Shown: positions 14,116-22,695, counted from the stretch's first letter. The stretch: DNA of 49,335 nt from Zoogloeaceae bacterium (GCA_031258715.1 JAIRMN010000127.1:1-49335); one strand, 5' to 3'. Translations and numbers: made by a program. The notes: generated by a model from the sequence alone, not told the origin.

Positions 14116-14432
14116 CTCCGGTAGCTTCGGCGTTTCAGGAAACAGGGGGTTGCGCATCTGGGTTGCCTCGTCGCTTCGCTCCTGAGAATGACGGAGGAGG
14201 AGCGTTCCAGGTCGCGCCGCGCTTGCAGATACGAGGGCACTCTGTCTCCTGGCTGCACGAAAATTTCACGTTCTCCTGACGTTTGACATGACGCGCCGCA
14301 GAATGACCGCCCTTTTCTTCCGCTTCGATGCGCCTCATGGCTGGGGCGCGGCGGATGAGCGTTGATTCGTGTATCATGAAGGCGGAAGACGGGCTTGCCG
14401 CCTTCCCTTTCAACGAACTTCCGGAGAATATC
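14116..14432. repeat. Intergenic stretch with dispersed repeat copy A
   Basis: No gene fits here. GGTAGCTTCGGCGTTTCAGG (near 14120) and GCATCTGGGTTGCCTCGTCG to GCGCCGCGCTTG (14153-14227) recur in diverged form at 21112-21260, with the two halves in the opposite order. Beyond about 14290 nothing is recognised except the upstream region of the next gene. Confidence 0.55.
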
Positions 14433-14780
14433 ATGATGAAAAAATTCCTTTTCGGTCTCTTCTTTTTCCTGAGTGCGGCGGCGTTTGCGCAGGGCGGGTT
14501 TGTCGGGCCTTCGGCAACGCCGGAAGCGAAGACCATCGCGGAGGCCAAAGGTCTGCCCGATGACGCGCGCGTGACCTTGCAGGGCAATATCGTGCGCGGC
14601 CTGGGTGATGAAAAATATCTGTTCCGCGACAAGACCGGGGAAATCGTCGTCGAGATCGATGACGAAATCTGGCGCGGCCAGACGGTCGAACCCAAAGACA
14701 CCGTGGAGATTCGCGGCGAAATCGACCGGGATTGGGGATTTTCCGTCGAGATCGAGGCCGATGCGCTCAGGAAGCTGTGA
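14433..14780 (+). CDS. Periplasmic OB-fold (BOF / YgiW-YdeI) protein
   Basis: 115 aa from ATG 14433, preceded by GGAG six bases away; the longer track start lacks support. The signal peptide MMKKFLFGLFFFLSAAAFAQGG has a cleavage site after AFA. The mature part reads like the BOF family: ATPEAKTIAEAKGLPDDARVTLQGNIV, then GDEKYLFRDKTGEIVVEID and VEIRGEIDRDWG, a single OB barrel. E. coli YgiW and YdeI belong here and are linked to stress tolerance and envelope physiology; the ligand is unknown. The sulfatase gene starts 18 bases downstream, so they may be co-transcribed. Confidence 0.85.
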   Translation: MMKKFLFGLFFFLSAAAFAQGGFVGPSATPEAKTIAEAKGLPDDARVTLQGNIVRGLGDEKYLFRDKTGEIVVEIDDEIWRGQTVEPKDTVEIRGEIDRDWGFSVEIEADALRKL

Positions 14781-14798
14781 CGTAACGCGGGCGCCATC

Positions 14799-16877
14799 AT
14801 GACGACATGGCCGCCGCCTTACATGCCTTGGTTGCCCCGCGCGGCAACATGTCTACCCTACCGCCCAACCCTCGGGGCGCATCTGGCCTTTCTGGGCGCG
14901 GGCGGGCTGGCGTTGCTTTTTTTGTTCGGCTTCCTGCGCCTTGCCCTCTTCCTCTACAACCGGGAATTGATCGGGGAGACGCCCGCCCCGGTCTTTCTCG
15001 AAGCCTTCCATAACGGCCTGCGCTTCGATTTGAAGCTCGTCGCCTTTCTTCTTTTTCCGCTCCTTTTCACCCTTGCCAGTCCCCGACTCATGGCGGCGCG
15101 CTGGGCGGTCCGCAGCTATTTCGCGCTTTTGACCCCCATCGCCTTGTTGCTCGGCATCATCGAACTGGAATTCTACCGCGAGTTCCACCAACGCCTGAAC
15201 GGACTTGTCTTCCAGTATCTCGCGGAAGACCCCAAGACCGTCCTGAGCATGATCTGGCATGGTTTTCCGTTCATAGAACTCTTCGCTTTCTGGGTAATTG
15301 CCATCTGTATATTTTCCTTTCTCTTCGACTTCATCGAACGCCGCACCCGCTCCTTTCCCCAAGCAAACGCGGGAATTTCCAGTTCTCAGCGCGGTATTGC
15401 CTTTCTCATCTGTTTTTGCCTCCTCGTCCTGGCCGCGCGCGGCACCTTGCGGCAGGGGCCGCCGTTGCGCTGGGGCGACGCCTTTACCACCGATTCCATG
15501 TTCGCCAACCAGTTGGGCTTGAATGGCGTTCTCACCCTTGCCGACGCGGCGCGCGCCCGCTTTTCCGCGCACAGGGACAACGCCTGGCCATCCGCCCTGC
15601 CGCCCGAAGAAGCCCGCGCCATCACCCGCGACCTCATCCTGACCACCAACGACACCCTCGTGGACGCCGACAGCGCCGCCATCCGCCGGGACTTTTTTCC
15701 GCCTGCGGAAAAGACCTTGCCGATCAGGAATGTGGTGGTCATTTTGCTGGAGAGTTTCGCCGGACGTTATGTCGGCGCGTTGGGCGCTTCCGGCGACATC
15801 ACCCCGCAATTCGACGCGCTTACCCGCGAGGGGCTGCTCTTTACCCGCTTTTTCAGTAACGGCACCCACACCCATCAGGGCATGTTCGCCACGATGGCCT
15901 GTTTTCCCAACCTGCCGGGGTTTGAATACCTGATGCAGACCCCGGAGGGCGGCCACGCCTTTTCCGGCCTGCCGCAACTTCTCTCCGCGCGAAATTACCG
16001 GGATGTGTATGTCTACAACGGCGATTTCGCCTGGGATAACCAATCCGGCTTTTTCGCCAACCAGGGCATGAGCGCCTTCATCGGACGAAACGATTACGTC
16101 GATCCGGTCTTCTCCGACCCCACCTGGGGCGTCTCCGACGAGGACATGTTTTCGCGCGCCAACATAGAGCTGGAAAAACTCGCCGCCAGCGCCGGTAAAC
16201 CCTTCTACGCCCTCCCGCAGACGCTCTCCAACCACGCGCCCTATGCCCTGCCGGAAAGGCTGCCTGTCCCCCCGGTCTCTGGCCACGGCTCGCTGGACGA
16301 ACATCTCACCGCCATGCGTTATTCCGACTGGGCGCTGGGACAGTTTTTTGAACGGGCGAAAACCTCGCCCTATTACCGGGAAACGCTCTTCGTCGTCCTG
16401 GGCGACCATGGTTTCGGCAGCCCGGAGCAAATCACCGAAATGGATTTGCACCGCTTCAACGTGCCGCTTCTCCTGATCGCGCCGGGCATCCGGGAAAAGT
16501 TCGGGGCGATAAACAGAACCATCGGCTCGCAGGTGGATGTCGTCCCCACCATCATGGGACGCCTGGGCGGTGGGACGCGCCACCAATGCTGGGGACGCGA
16601 TCTCCTGAACCTGCCGGAAACCGACGCGGGACTTGCCGTCATCAAACCTTCCGGCGGCGACCAGACCGTCGCCCTCATCCACGGCGAAACCATCCTGGTA
16701 CAACCGAAAAACGACAAGCCGCGCCTCTACCGCTGGCAACTGGAAGGAGGCGCGAAAGCAACACGCGCCCCAGACGAAAAAACCGCCGCCGACCTGCAAA
16801 AAAAGCTGGACGCCTATCTCGCAACCGCAACCCGGAGCCTTTTGGAAAATACGGCAGGCGGCGAAGGCGGGAAGTGA
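14799..16877 (+). CDS. Membrane sulfatase, LTA-synthase / phosphoglycerol-transferase family
   Basis: 692 aa. The first 210 residues carry about five TM segments; the rest is an extracytoplasmic alkaline-phosphatase-fold domain. Metal and catalytic motifs are VVVILLESFAGRYVG (from about 310), SNGTHTHQGMFATMA (about 352, with the nucleophilic Thr region) and LGDHGFGSP (about 532). Relatives transfer phosphoglycerol or phosphoethanolamine to polysaccharides or lipids; the substrate cannot be read. The start at 14799 is the first ATG; MPWLPR nine codons in is possible. A 120-residue C-terminal tail beyond the catalytic domain is weakly conserved. An 807-aa antisense frame over this gene is a shadow. 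Confidence 0.85.
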   Translation: MTTWPPPYMPWLPRAATCLPYRPTLGAHLAFLGAGGLALLFLFGFLRLALFLYNRELIGETPAPVFLEAFHNGLRFDLKLVAFLLFPLLFTLASPRLMAARWAVRSYFALLTPIALLLGIIELEFYREFHQRLNGLVFQYLAEDPKTVLSMIWHGFPFIELFAFWVIAICIFSFLFDFIERRTRSFPQANAGISSSQRGIAFLICFCLLVLAARGTLRQGPPLRWGDAFTTDSMFANQLGLNGVLTLADAARARFSAHRDNAWPSALPPEEARAITRDLILTTNDTLVDADSAAIRRDFFPPAEKTLPIRNVVVILLESFAGRYVGALGASGDITPQFDALTREGLLFTRFFSNGTHTHQGMFATMACFPNLPGFEYLMQTPEGGHAFSGLPQLLSARNYRDVYVYNGDFAWDNQSGFFANQGMSAFIGRNDYVDPVFSDPTWGVSDEDMFSRANIELEKLAASAGKPFYALPQTLSNHAPYALPERLPVPPVSGHGSLDEHLTAMRYSDWALGQFFERAKTSPYYRETLFVVLGDHGFGSPEQITEMDLHRFNVPLLLIAPGIREKFGAINRTIGSQVDVVPTIMGRLGGGTRHQCWGRDLLNLPETDAGLAVIKPSGGDQTVALIHGETILVQPKNDKPRLYRWQLEGGAKATRAPDEKTAADLQKKLDAYLATATRSLLENTAGGEGGK

Positions 16878-16889
16878 TTTGTGTGACGC

Positions 16890-16918
16890 TTGTGTATGCA
16901 CAGAACTGTACCTACAAT
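16890..16918 (+). promoter_or_regulatory. Promoter of the brnTA-like operon
   Basis: TTGTGT (16890-16895), 17 bases, TACAAT (16913-16918). The ATG of the toxin gene is only 7 bases after the -10, so the transcript would have almost no leader. TGTGTATGCACA over the -35 is a short palindrome and a candidate site for autoregulation by the antitoxin. Confidence 0.55.
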
Positions 16919-16925
16919 AAAGCAT

Positions 16926-17237
16926 ATGGAACGATACTTCGAGTGGGACGACAGGAAGGCGGCAACCAACTACCGCAAGCACGGCATCCACCAGTTCGCG
17001 GAAGCCGCGCGGGTCTTCTATGATCCGTTTTCCCTGTCGAAACAGGATCGTATCGAAAACGGCGAACAACGATGGCAAACCATCGGCATAGTTGGCAGCA
17101 GCAGCTTGCTGCTGTTGGTGGCGCACACCGCGCGCCTTGAGGATGAAGGCATTGAAGTTGTCCGCATCATCAGTGCCCGTCGCGCAGACAGAAAGGAACG
17201 GAAGCGTTATGAACAGGGTTCGATACAAACAGGATGA
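16926..17237 (+). CDS. brnT: BrnT-family toxin
   Basis: 103 aa. It has the BrnT pattern: FEWDDRKAATNYRKHGIHQFAEAARVFYD at the start, then GEQRWQTIGIVG...LLLVAHTARL and a C-terminal VRIISARRADRKERKRYEQ. BrnT is a RelE-like ribonuclease that blocks translation and is neutralised by BrnA. The usual catalytic set (basic residues near the N-terminal helix and the ISAR R-R end) is visible. It starts at ATG 16926, almost at the predicted transcription start, with no ribosome-binding site. It overlaps brnA by 29 bases, so the pair is coupled. Confidence 0.88.
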   Translation: MERYFEWDDRKAATNYRKHGIHQFAEAARVFYDPFSLSKQDRIENGEQRWQTIGIVGSSSLLLLVAHTARLEDEGIEVVRIISARRADRKERKRYEQGSIQTG

Positions 17238-17514
17238 ATTACCGCCGCTTACTGAAGCGCGCAAGGCGGAACTCAAGGCGTTGGCTGAAAGGCCGGAGCG
17301 CGAAATTGATTACAGCGATATTCCACCGCTGGACGAGGCGTTTTGGGCGCAGGCGACGCCCAACCCGTTTTTCAAGCCGGTAAAAACACATGCTTCCGTG
17401 CGCATCGACTCGGATGTGCTGGCCTGGCTCAAGAGCCAGGGCAAGGGCTACCAGACCCGGCTGAATGCCATCTTGCGCGAGGCCATGCTTCGTTCGCTGC
17501 ATCACAAGACCTGA
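17209..17514 (+). CDS. brnA: BrnA-family antitoxin
   Basis: 101 aa. The N-terminal part is acidic and disordered and wraps the toxin (EIDYSDIPPLDEAFWAQA). The C-terminal part is a ribbon-helix-helix DNA-binding domain: THASVRIDSDVLAWLKSQGKGYQTRLNAILREAM. BrnA normally dimerises on its own promoter. The ATG at 17209 lies inside brnT, with GAAAGGAACGG upstream. Intact family length, so the module appears functional. Confidence 0.88.
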   Translation: MNRVRYKQDELPPLTEARKAELKALAERPEREIDYSDIPPLDEAFWAQATPNPFFKPVKTHASVRIDSDVLAWLKSQGKGYQTRLNAILREAMLRSLHHKT

Positions 17515-17521
17515 TTTCATC

Positions 17522-18187
17522 GTGGCGTGCGGCAGGGTTCCGTATATCGTCCTTGGCCTCAACCTGGCCGTTACCGCCGGGATTGGCGCGGCCTGGCATC
17601 CCGACCTGCTCTTTGCCTTTTCCACGGAAGACGCGCCACTCGCTTGGCAGCAGGGGATGTTGCTCGCCGCCTGCGCCAGCGTCTGCGGCCTTCGCGCCCA
17701 GGACGCGGCGCGGGAGGCAACGGGGCGGGACAAATGGTTCTGGGGTCTTCTGGCGTTGTGTCTTCTCTTCGCGGCGCTCGACGAGCGTTTCATGTTCCAC
17801 GAGCAGACGCAGGATTTTCTCTTCTATACCATCGCCGACGCCGCGCCCGCCGCGCGTCCCTGGGTTCATGCCCTGCTGGCCGTCTATGCCCTCGCCGGGC
17901 TGCTTCTTCTCTGTTGCCTCAAAAAGATGGTCTCCCGCGCCGCCTGGCACTGGTTCTGGCTTGCCATCGCCTGCGGCCTCGCGACCATCGCGCTCGACAT
18001 CGCCTACGACAGCATCGGGGGGCAGCTCTACGAGGAACTGCTGGAAACGCTCTCAAGCACCCTCTTTCTTTGCGGACTGTTCAGGGATCAGGGGACAGAT
18101 GACAGACAAAGTGAGCGCCCTTCGGGCGGGGGGAAAGGAAAAACCTTGCGCGAACATCAAACGCATCATCATTGCCACGAAGCATAA
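17522..18187 (+). CDS. Multi-pass membrane protein of unknown function
   Basis: About 221 aa from a GTG at 17522, the first start after brnA; the track's 17465 start lies inside brnA. It has about six hydrophobic segments (YIVLGLNLAVTAGIGAAW, FWGLLALCLLFAAL, PWVHALLAVYALAGLLLLCCL, WFWLAIACGLATIALDIAY and others), with a conserved-looking LDERFMFHEQTQ loop. The end after LFRDQG is Ser/Gly/His-rich and continues into the repeated phrase GATCAGGGGACAG, so the natural end was probably near 18090. No strong ribosome-binding site. Role unknown. Confidence 0.6.
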   Translation: MACGRVPYIVLGLNLAVTAGIGAAWHPDLLFAFSTEDAPLAWQQGMLLAACASVCGLRAQDAAREATGRDKWFWGLLALCLLFAALDERFMFHEQTQDFLFYTIADAAPAARPWVHALLAVYALAGLLLLCCLKKMVSRAAWHWFWLAIACGLATIALDIAYDSIGGQLYEELLETLSSTLFLCGLFRDQGTDDRQSERPSGGGKGKTLREHQTHHHCHEA

Positions 18188-18205
18188 TCCCCGCTCCCTC
18201 CTCGT

Positions 18206-18310
18206 CATTGCGAGGCCGAAGGCTGTGGCAATCCAGTTCGTATCTTGCGGCGCAAAGCGCCGGTAACTTTCTTCTGATCCCTGACCCCTGACGCCCGATC
18301 CCTGATTCAC
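18206..18310. repeat. Extragenic repeat sequences between convergent genes
   Basis: CGTCATTGCGAGGC...GCTGTGGCAATCCAG resembles a very common bacterial extragenic palindrome. It is followed by GATCCCTGACCCCTGA...GATCCCTGATTCA, phrases that also occur inverted at the 3' end of the DAHP synthase gene. No gene is seen here; it lies between a plus-strand and a minus-strand gene end. Confidence 0.5.
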
Positions 18311-19422
18311 TCCGGCGCGGGCGGCGGGCAAGGCGGGGAGCCGGAGCCGAGGAAACTGATGGGGCGGCCAAAGACGGCGGACGGGTTCCAATGGTTTTTT
18401 CCCCCATAGGTTTCGTCAGAAATTAAGATTTCTGTTCCCCAGGCGCTACCCAAGAGAATTTCTTCCTCAGTGTTTCCCACCCAGTTGCCTGCCTCGTCGA
18501 TTTCCGCGCTTCTTTCCTTGAATCCCAATTGCCGGGCGACCAGAATCAGGGGCGGCAGGGCGTCGTTTTTGAATTCGAGGCGCAGCACGCCGCGCTTGAG
18601 TTCAAGGTAGTGCGTGCCTTCCTTTTGTGTTTCCAGTTCTCTTTGGCGCGTGACCTTTGCTTTTCGGGCAAGCGCGGGATCGCGCAGGGCAATGACAGCC
18701 CAGATGGGCGGGGTTGTGTCGTTGGCTAAAACCACTTCCAGCCAGGAACTGCCACCGACGGCAAAATCGACGATTCTGGCGGGGGTCAAACCTTCCGGCG
18801 AGACGACGAAAACCGGAATCGCTGTCTTCGCCCGGAGCGTCGGCATATCATGGTTGTACACCGGGCCATTGCTCGGTTGCCGGGTCAATTGCAGGGAGAT
18901 TCCCCGCCGTTTGGCCCAGGAGCGCAAATCCCCGGCGCTTTTGAGCGCGAAACGGATGTGGGTCTTGCCGTTTTGTTGCCAGTAGCACGTTACGCCATCC
19001 TTCACCGCAGGACCAGCGAGCGCCAGCGCGGCGGCCTGATTGAAATGGGCGTCGTAGTCGGAATGCCGATAAGAGTCAAAATGTTCCAGCCATTTGTTTT
19101 CAGAAGCATCGGGGTCGGGAAGGTTTTTTCCGGCGGGCAGGGAGCATGTTTTTAAACTGGCGTCCAGAAAATCCAGGTAACGCGGCGGCGATTGCGCGAA
19201 AAGAGATACAGCTTCATCTTCGTTCCAGAAACGAAATAATCCGCCATATCCAAAGGCGCTTCCCGACAAAAGCTCGTAATATGCGCAGCCATCCGCTGCA
19301 GCGTCTTTTTGACGCCAATTGACCCATTCTTCCACCTTCTCAAGCGTATCCGCCCATACTGGAACGCCTGTCGAGAGTGCCCAAAGAAAGACGGCAAGAC
19401 AGCACGTAATCAGTTTTTTCAT
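18307..19422 (-). CDS. Secreted protein of unknown function
   Basis: 371 aa. The signal peptide MKKLITCCLAVFLWALSTGVPVWA has a cleavage site before DTLEK. The mature protein begins with a helical cysteine-containing part (DGCAYYELLSGS, KTCSLPAG). A beta-rich part with GVTCYWQQNGKTHIRFALKSAGD follows, then a module ending FGRPISFLGSGSPPCPPPAP. GAGAGGAAAAG precedes the ATG, and the gene starts 12 bases after 19435-20964 ends, so the two form an operon. I do not recognise a family. Four cysteines in the mature part suggest a periplasmic, disulfide-bonded protein. Confidence 0.7.
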   Translation of the reverse strand: MKKLITCCLAVFLWALSTGVPVWADTLEKVEEWVNWRQKDAAADGCAYYELLSGSAFGYGGLFRFWNEDEAVSLFAQSPPRYLDFLDASLKTCSLPAGKNLPDPDASENKWLEHFDSYRHSDYDAHFNQAAALALAGPAVKDGVTCYWQQNGKTHIRFALKSAGDLRSWAKRRGISLQLTRQPSNGPVYNHDMPTLRAKTAIPVFVVSPEGLTPARIVDFAVGGSSWLEVVLANDTTPPIWAVIALRDPALARKAKVTRQRELETQKEGTHYLELKRGVLRLEFKNDALPPLILVARQLGFKERSAEIDEAGNWVGNTEEEILLGSAWGTEILISDETYGGKNHWNPSAVFGRPISFLGSGSPPCPPPAPE

Positions 19423-19434
19423 GTTCTTTTCCTC

Positions 19435-20964
19435 TCACGTGCAGGTCACAAGGTCGTATAGAAACAATGCGCGCCATCGTCCATCCTCATTGACTAGCAG
19501 GGAGTAGACGTTATGGTCGTAATATCCAGCCACGCGTAGAAATCCGCCCGGATTCCCATTGAAGACGGCATGACATGGCCGGGAGGGTTCCAGATTTGCC
19601 GCATTGTCGGTAGAGAGCGTGATGGACAGATCGGCCACGCCATCACCGTCGATATCCACGTAGGCATCCTCGCTGTGGGTCAGTCTGGCCCGTTCATCCC
19701 CAAGGAAGTCGCCTCTCAGAAGCGTTTCGTTACGCGCCGTTATTTTCGCCAGGGCGGGATCAATCGGCGCGTTGCTAGCGAAAACGCCGTATATCCTGCC
19801 CTTGAGTGGACGCTCGAAGACGATTTCGGCGGAACCTGGACTGCCGAAACACGCGCTGTCGTCCGGGCCAAGGCGAGCCTGCTGCAAATTACCCGCAACC
19901 AAGCCGTTAGAGGTAATGGCCCAGACGGGAAGCTTCGTTTTCAGTAACGGCACTTCCGACGCTCCTGTATTGCTGCCGTATTCATCCGCAAGCAGCATGA
20001 CGGAACTGACGTCGACGGGCGCCTTGAGCGCCTTTGCCATCTCATAGACGTTATTGAATACGAACTCGTTTCCGCCATTGCTGAATTTCACGAGATAAGT
20101 CGGCGGATAACTCCCATGACGGCGTCGAATCATGGGGCCGCCCGCCCAGCCGATGGCCCATTTGCCTTGACTGAAAAAAGATGCCTTGGACGGCGCGAGG
20201 AAAGTTTCATTGCTGGATTCTTCGGCAGAATCACCAAATTCAGGATTGCCGCCTTCACCAAGACCCCGGTATTCCGGTAGGTGATAAGGAATCTTATCCC
20301 ACCTTCGCTCCGAACGCAGCTTCCGCAAGGTTTTTCCCACTCCGCTCGTCACCACGGTCTGGCGCACCGTTGAAAAATTCCCTTCCCAGCTCTGGCGAGA
20401 CAATTCACGCAACATCGCCGCCCGTTTTTTCTCCCGCGCGGGCAACTGGAATTCCGGGTTTTCCGCCCCGCGCCGCGCCGCTTCCCGAAACAGCGCCCGA
20501 TAATCGTTATAGGCATAAAGCGAAGGCGAGAGGGCGAAATGGCGTTCGATCCGCATGAAAAGCGCTTCCAGAATCCGCGCCTCCTCGCCGGGCGGCAGGT
20601 TTTCCCGCTGCAATTCCAGAAAAAGCCGCGCCGCTTCGCTTTCCAGCTTCGCAAAATCGAGCCTTTCCTTTTGCAGGAAGGCGCAATGGACATACCCCTC
20701 TTGCCCGGAATCCGTGGATTCCCCGGATTCCACAAGCCGCACCCGGCACCAGCGGTTTTCCCGCCCGACGATGAAAAGTGGCTGGTTGATCGGCAACCGC
20801 GCTAACGCCGCCGCGCCCACGTTGGGCGAAACGCGCAAGGTAAGCCGCATCGCGTGATTATAATGAACCGCCTCCGCCCGCGCATTGTCCAGACAGAAAA
20901 ACATTCCGCACAAGACGCCGCACAGGACGGCGGTGGCGGCAGGGAAACCAGAAACTTCACGCAT
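19435..20964 (-). CDS. Secreted protein with SH3b-like N-terminal domain
   Basis: 509 aa. The signal peptide ends near LDNARAEA. Residues 37-100 look like a bacterial SH3 domain (LRVSPNVGAAALARLPINQPLFIVGRENRWCRVRLV...GYVHCAFL). Helical and beta-rich parts of unknown type follow. DIDGDGVADL (about 435) is a calcium-binding loop of the FG-GAP/dockerin kind, and the C-terminus has GYYDHNVYSLLVNEDGRWRALFLYDLVTC. AAGGAAGG precedes the ATG. With the next gene it forms a two-gene unit of probable periplasmic or surface proteins; cell-wall binding is an inference from the SH3b-like domain. Confidence 0.7.
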   Translation of the reverse strand: MREVSGFPAATAVLCGVLCGMFFCLDNARAEAVHYNHAMRLTLRVSPNVGAAALARLPINQPLFIVGRENRWCRVRLVESGESTDSGQEGYVHCAFLQKERLDFAKLESEAARLFLELQRENLPPGEEARILEALFMRIERHFALSPSLYAYNDYRALFREAARRGAENPEFQLPAREKKRAAMLRELSRQSWEGNFSTVRQTVVTSGVGKTLRKLRSERRWDKIPYHLPEYRGLGEGGNPEFGDSAEESSNETFLAPSKASFFSQGKWAIGWAGGPMIRRRHGSYPPTYLVKFSNGGNEFVFNNVYEMAKALKAPVDVSSVMLLADEYGSNTGASEVPLLKTKLPVWAITSNGLVAGNLQQARLGPDDSACFGSPGSAEIVFERPLKGRIYGVFASNAPIDPALAKITARNETLLRGDFLGDERARLTHSEDAYVDIDGDGVADLSITLSTDNAANLEPSRPCHAVFNGNPGGFLRVAGYYDHNVYSLLVNEDGRWRALFLYDLVTCT

Positions 20965-21346
20965 GGCCTTCCTTTTTCAGAAAATCGTTTCAGGACATTG
21001 AAATGATACCCCAAAAGCCACGCGGCAAAATGGCAGGCAGCGAAGGCGGGATCAGGGGGCGGAAAACAGAGGACAGAAAAGCTACCGACGTATCAAGCCG
21101 CTTGTTAGGCATCTGGGTTGCTTCGTTGCTGCGCGCCTCGCTTTTGACGGGGCTGGGCACCTTTCAGGCCGCGCCGCGCTTGTAACAACGCGCCTCCCCG
21201 TCAAAAGCGAGCGCAGCGAAGCAATTCCGTCGGGCTTTCAGGTAGCTTCGGCGTTCCGGAAAACTTGAACTGCCGTCTGGATTGCCGCGGCGCGTGTCAG
21301 GAGGCAGGGGAGGAGCGCGGTATGGGAATGTTCTGGCAAGGTGTCG
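20965..21346. repeat. Intergenic region with long inverted repeat and repeat copy B
   Basis: No gene is seen. CTCGCTTTTGACGGGG (21137-21152) and CCCCGTCAAAAGCGAG (21196-21211) are perfect 16-bp inverted arms with a 43-base loop; similarity continues outward (GCTTCG...GCTGCGC). The stretch also holds the second copy of the dispersed element seen at 14116-14280. It lies between two minus-strand genes and separates the secreted-protein pair from the end of the polysaccharide cluster. Confidence 0.7.
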
Positions 21347-22447
21347 TCAATGTTTCCATGACCGCCAGAGGCCATCCGCGACACCGAACGCCAGACCGCC
21401 GAAACGGAAGGAATAAAAGCGCCAGCGGCGGTGTTCGATCTGGCAGCTCATGCGTTCATGCAACGGGTGGCGGGAATGGCTTCGACTTACCCTGGAAGCG
21501 TCTATCCAGCGCCAACCGTCGTCCAGTCCCCAGCGCACCCATTCGTCCAGCAAGAGGCGGCCACTGCCAAGACGGGCATAGCCGGGCACGAACGCCAGGT
21601 TGTAATCATAGAGGCGTCCCTGTTCCAGAAAACCGAGACGATAGCTGATACAGCGTCCCTCGTATTCCAGGAGCACCGCGCGCACACGATCTTCCGCCGC
21701 CAGGGCGCAAAGCGCCGCGTTGATCGCCTCCGCGTTGCCGGGACTGAAGATGCCGACGCCCCGCTCGCCTTTCCAGCTGGCCGTTTCGACGGCGCTGATC
21801 CGCGCCAGCAGCGCGTCAATGCTTTCGGCATCAGGCCGCGCCCGGCGCAAAGTTGCGCCAATGGCCAGGCTTCGCTTTCTCGCCCGGCGTAAAAGGTAAC
21901 GCAGATTGCCCTTGGGTTCGTCGTGGTCTTCCGGGGATAGGCGATGTTCGGGCACAAGGCAACTCAGGCGATTCTCTCCGTAAAAACTGTGCGCGCGCCA
22001 AGCGGCAAGTCCCGCGTCACTTGTTGGCGCGGGCGGTATTTCGTCCAGTTGCAGGAGCGTATGCGGCAAGGCGCGGCGAATATGCGGCAAGGCGGCGGCC
22101 AGCGTCCCGCCCTGCCCTGGCTCGACCGCCAGCATGATCCGGTCGGCCAACGGCCAGCCGAGATGACGCACCACACAGAGCGGCAATCCGGCCTTCCGCT
22201 CGCGGCAATGGAGGAGCGGCAGGCAAAGAATCATGCGCTCGTCCTGCCAGACCGTCAGCACATGCAGCGTTTGTCCCGGCCTCAAATGGCAGGCCATCGC
22301 CCGAAGCCAGGACAAACGATTGAAAGGCGTCCGTTCAGGCAGGCGCCTCAGAAGCGCGTCGTAAGCCTCCTCCGGAAAAGTCCCGGCTTCCAGGCTGTCA
22401 TGCCATATGAAATGCGTCGGCATGTCCGTCGACATGTCTATTCGCAT
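21347..22447 (-). CDS. FemAB-like / GNAT-fold acyltransferase of the polysaccharide cluster
   Basis: 366 aa. The layout matches the CelD/BcsL (Acetyltransf_6) family found in exopolysaccharide loci: RTPFNRLSWLRAM near residue 40, a middle part LRYLLRRARKRSLAIGATLR, then VLLEYEGRCISYRLGFLEQGRLYDYNLAFVPGYARLGSGRLLLDEWVRWGLDDGWRWIDA. It may acylate a sugar of the polymer or an intermediate. The ATG at 22447 follows AGGA by six bases. The first codons lie in three tandem imperfect 12-base units (ATGCGAATAGAC, ATGTCGACGGAC, ATGCCGACGCAT), giving three in-frame ATGs, so the true start is ambiguous. Last gene of the cluster. Confidence 0.75.
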   Translation of the reverse strand: MRIDMSTDMPTHFIWHDSLEAGTFPEEAYDALLRRLPERTPFNRLSWLRAMACHLRPGQTLHVLTVWQDERMILCLPLLHCRERKAGLPLCVVRHLGWPLADRIMLAVEPGQGGTLAAALPHIRRALPHTLLQLDEIPPAPTSDAGLAAWRAHSFYGENRLSCLVPEHRLSPEDHDEPKGNLRYLLRRARKRSLAIGATLRRARPDAESIDALLARISAVETASWKGERGVGIFSPGNAEAINAALCALAAEDRVRAVLLEYEGRCISYRLGFLEQGRLYDYNLAFVPGYARLGSGRLLLDEWVRWGLDDGWRWIDASRVSRSHSRHPLHERMSCQIEHRRWRFYSFRFGGLAFGVADGLWRSWKH

Positions 22448-22695
22448 GTCTATTCCTGTGGCAGGATACGAGCGCCTTCCCGCTTGCGCGGATGCAGGAA
22501 GCGCGGCGAGGGTGTTCCATTTCCGGCAGAAACAACCCCTTCCGCGCTCGCTTTTCGGTTTCCAGCAAAAAGTCCGTCTCTGTCAAACCTTGGTGTTTCA
22601 TTGAATTCAGCCTTTCACACGCATTCACAATAACGCAATGTTCTCATGACAAACCACAGAAAAGCTGTTTGTGCAGCTTTTCCTTGAACATCACC
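22448..22695. other. Intergenic stretch with a remnant of a gene 3' end
   Basis: On the minus strand it encodes PSPRFLHPRKREGARILPQE and a stop just before the FemAB start, closely like the last residues of the acetyltransferase at 24472-25149 (PSPRFLHLRRKGGKRITPDE). The two 48-base DNA segments (22465-22512 and 24487-24534) align without gaps. No complete gene is seen. Confidence 0.65.

Noticed and set aside
14853-17276. 807-aa minus-strand ORF
   Set aside because: Antisense to the sulfatase and brnT; the plus-strand frames carry clear catalytic motifs, and the long open frame is a product of high GC.
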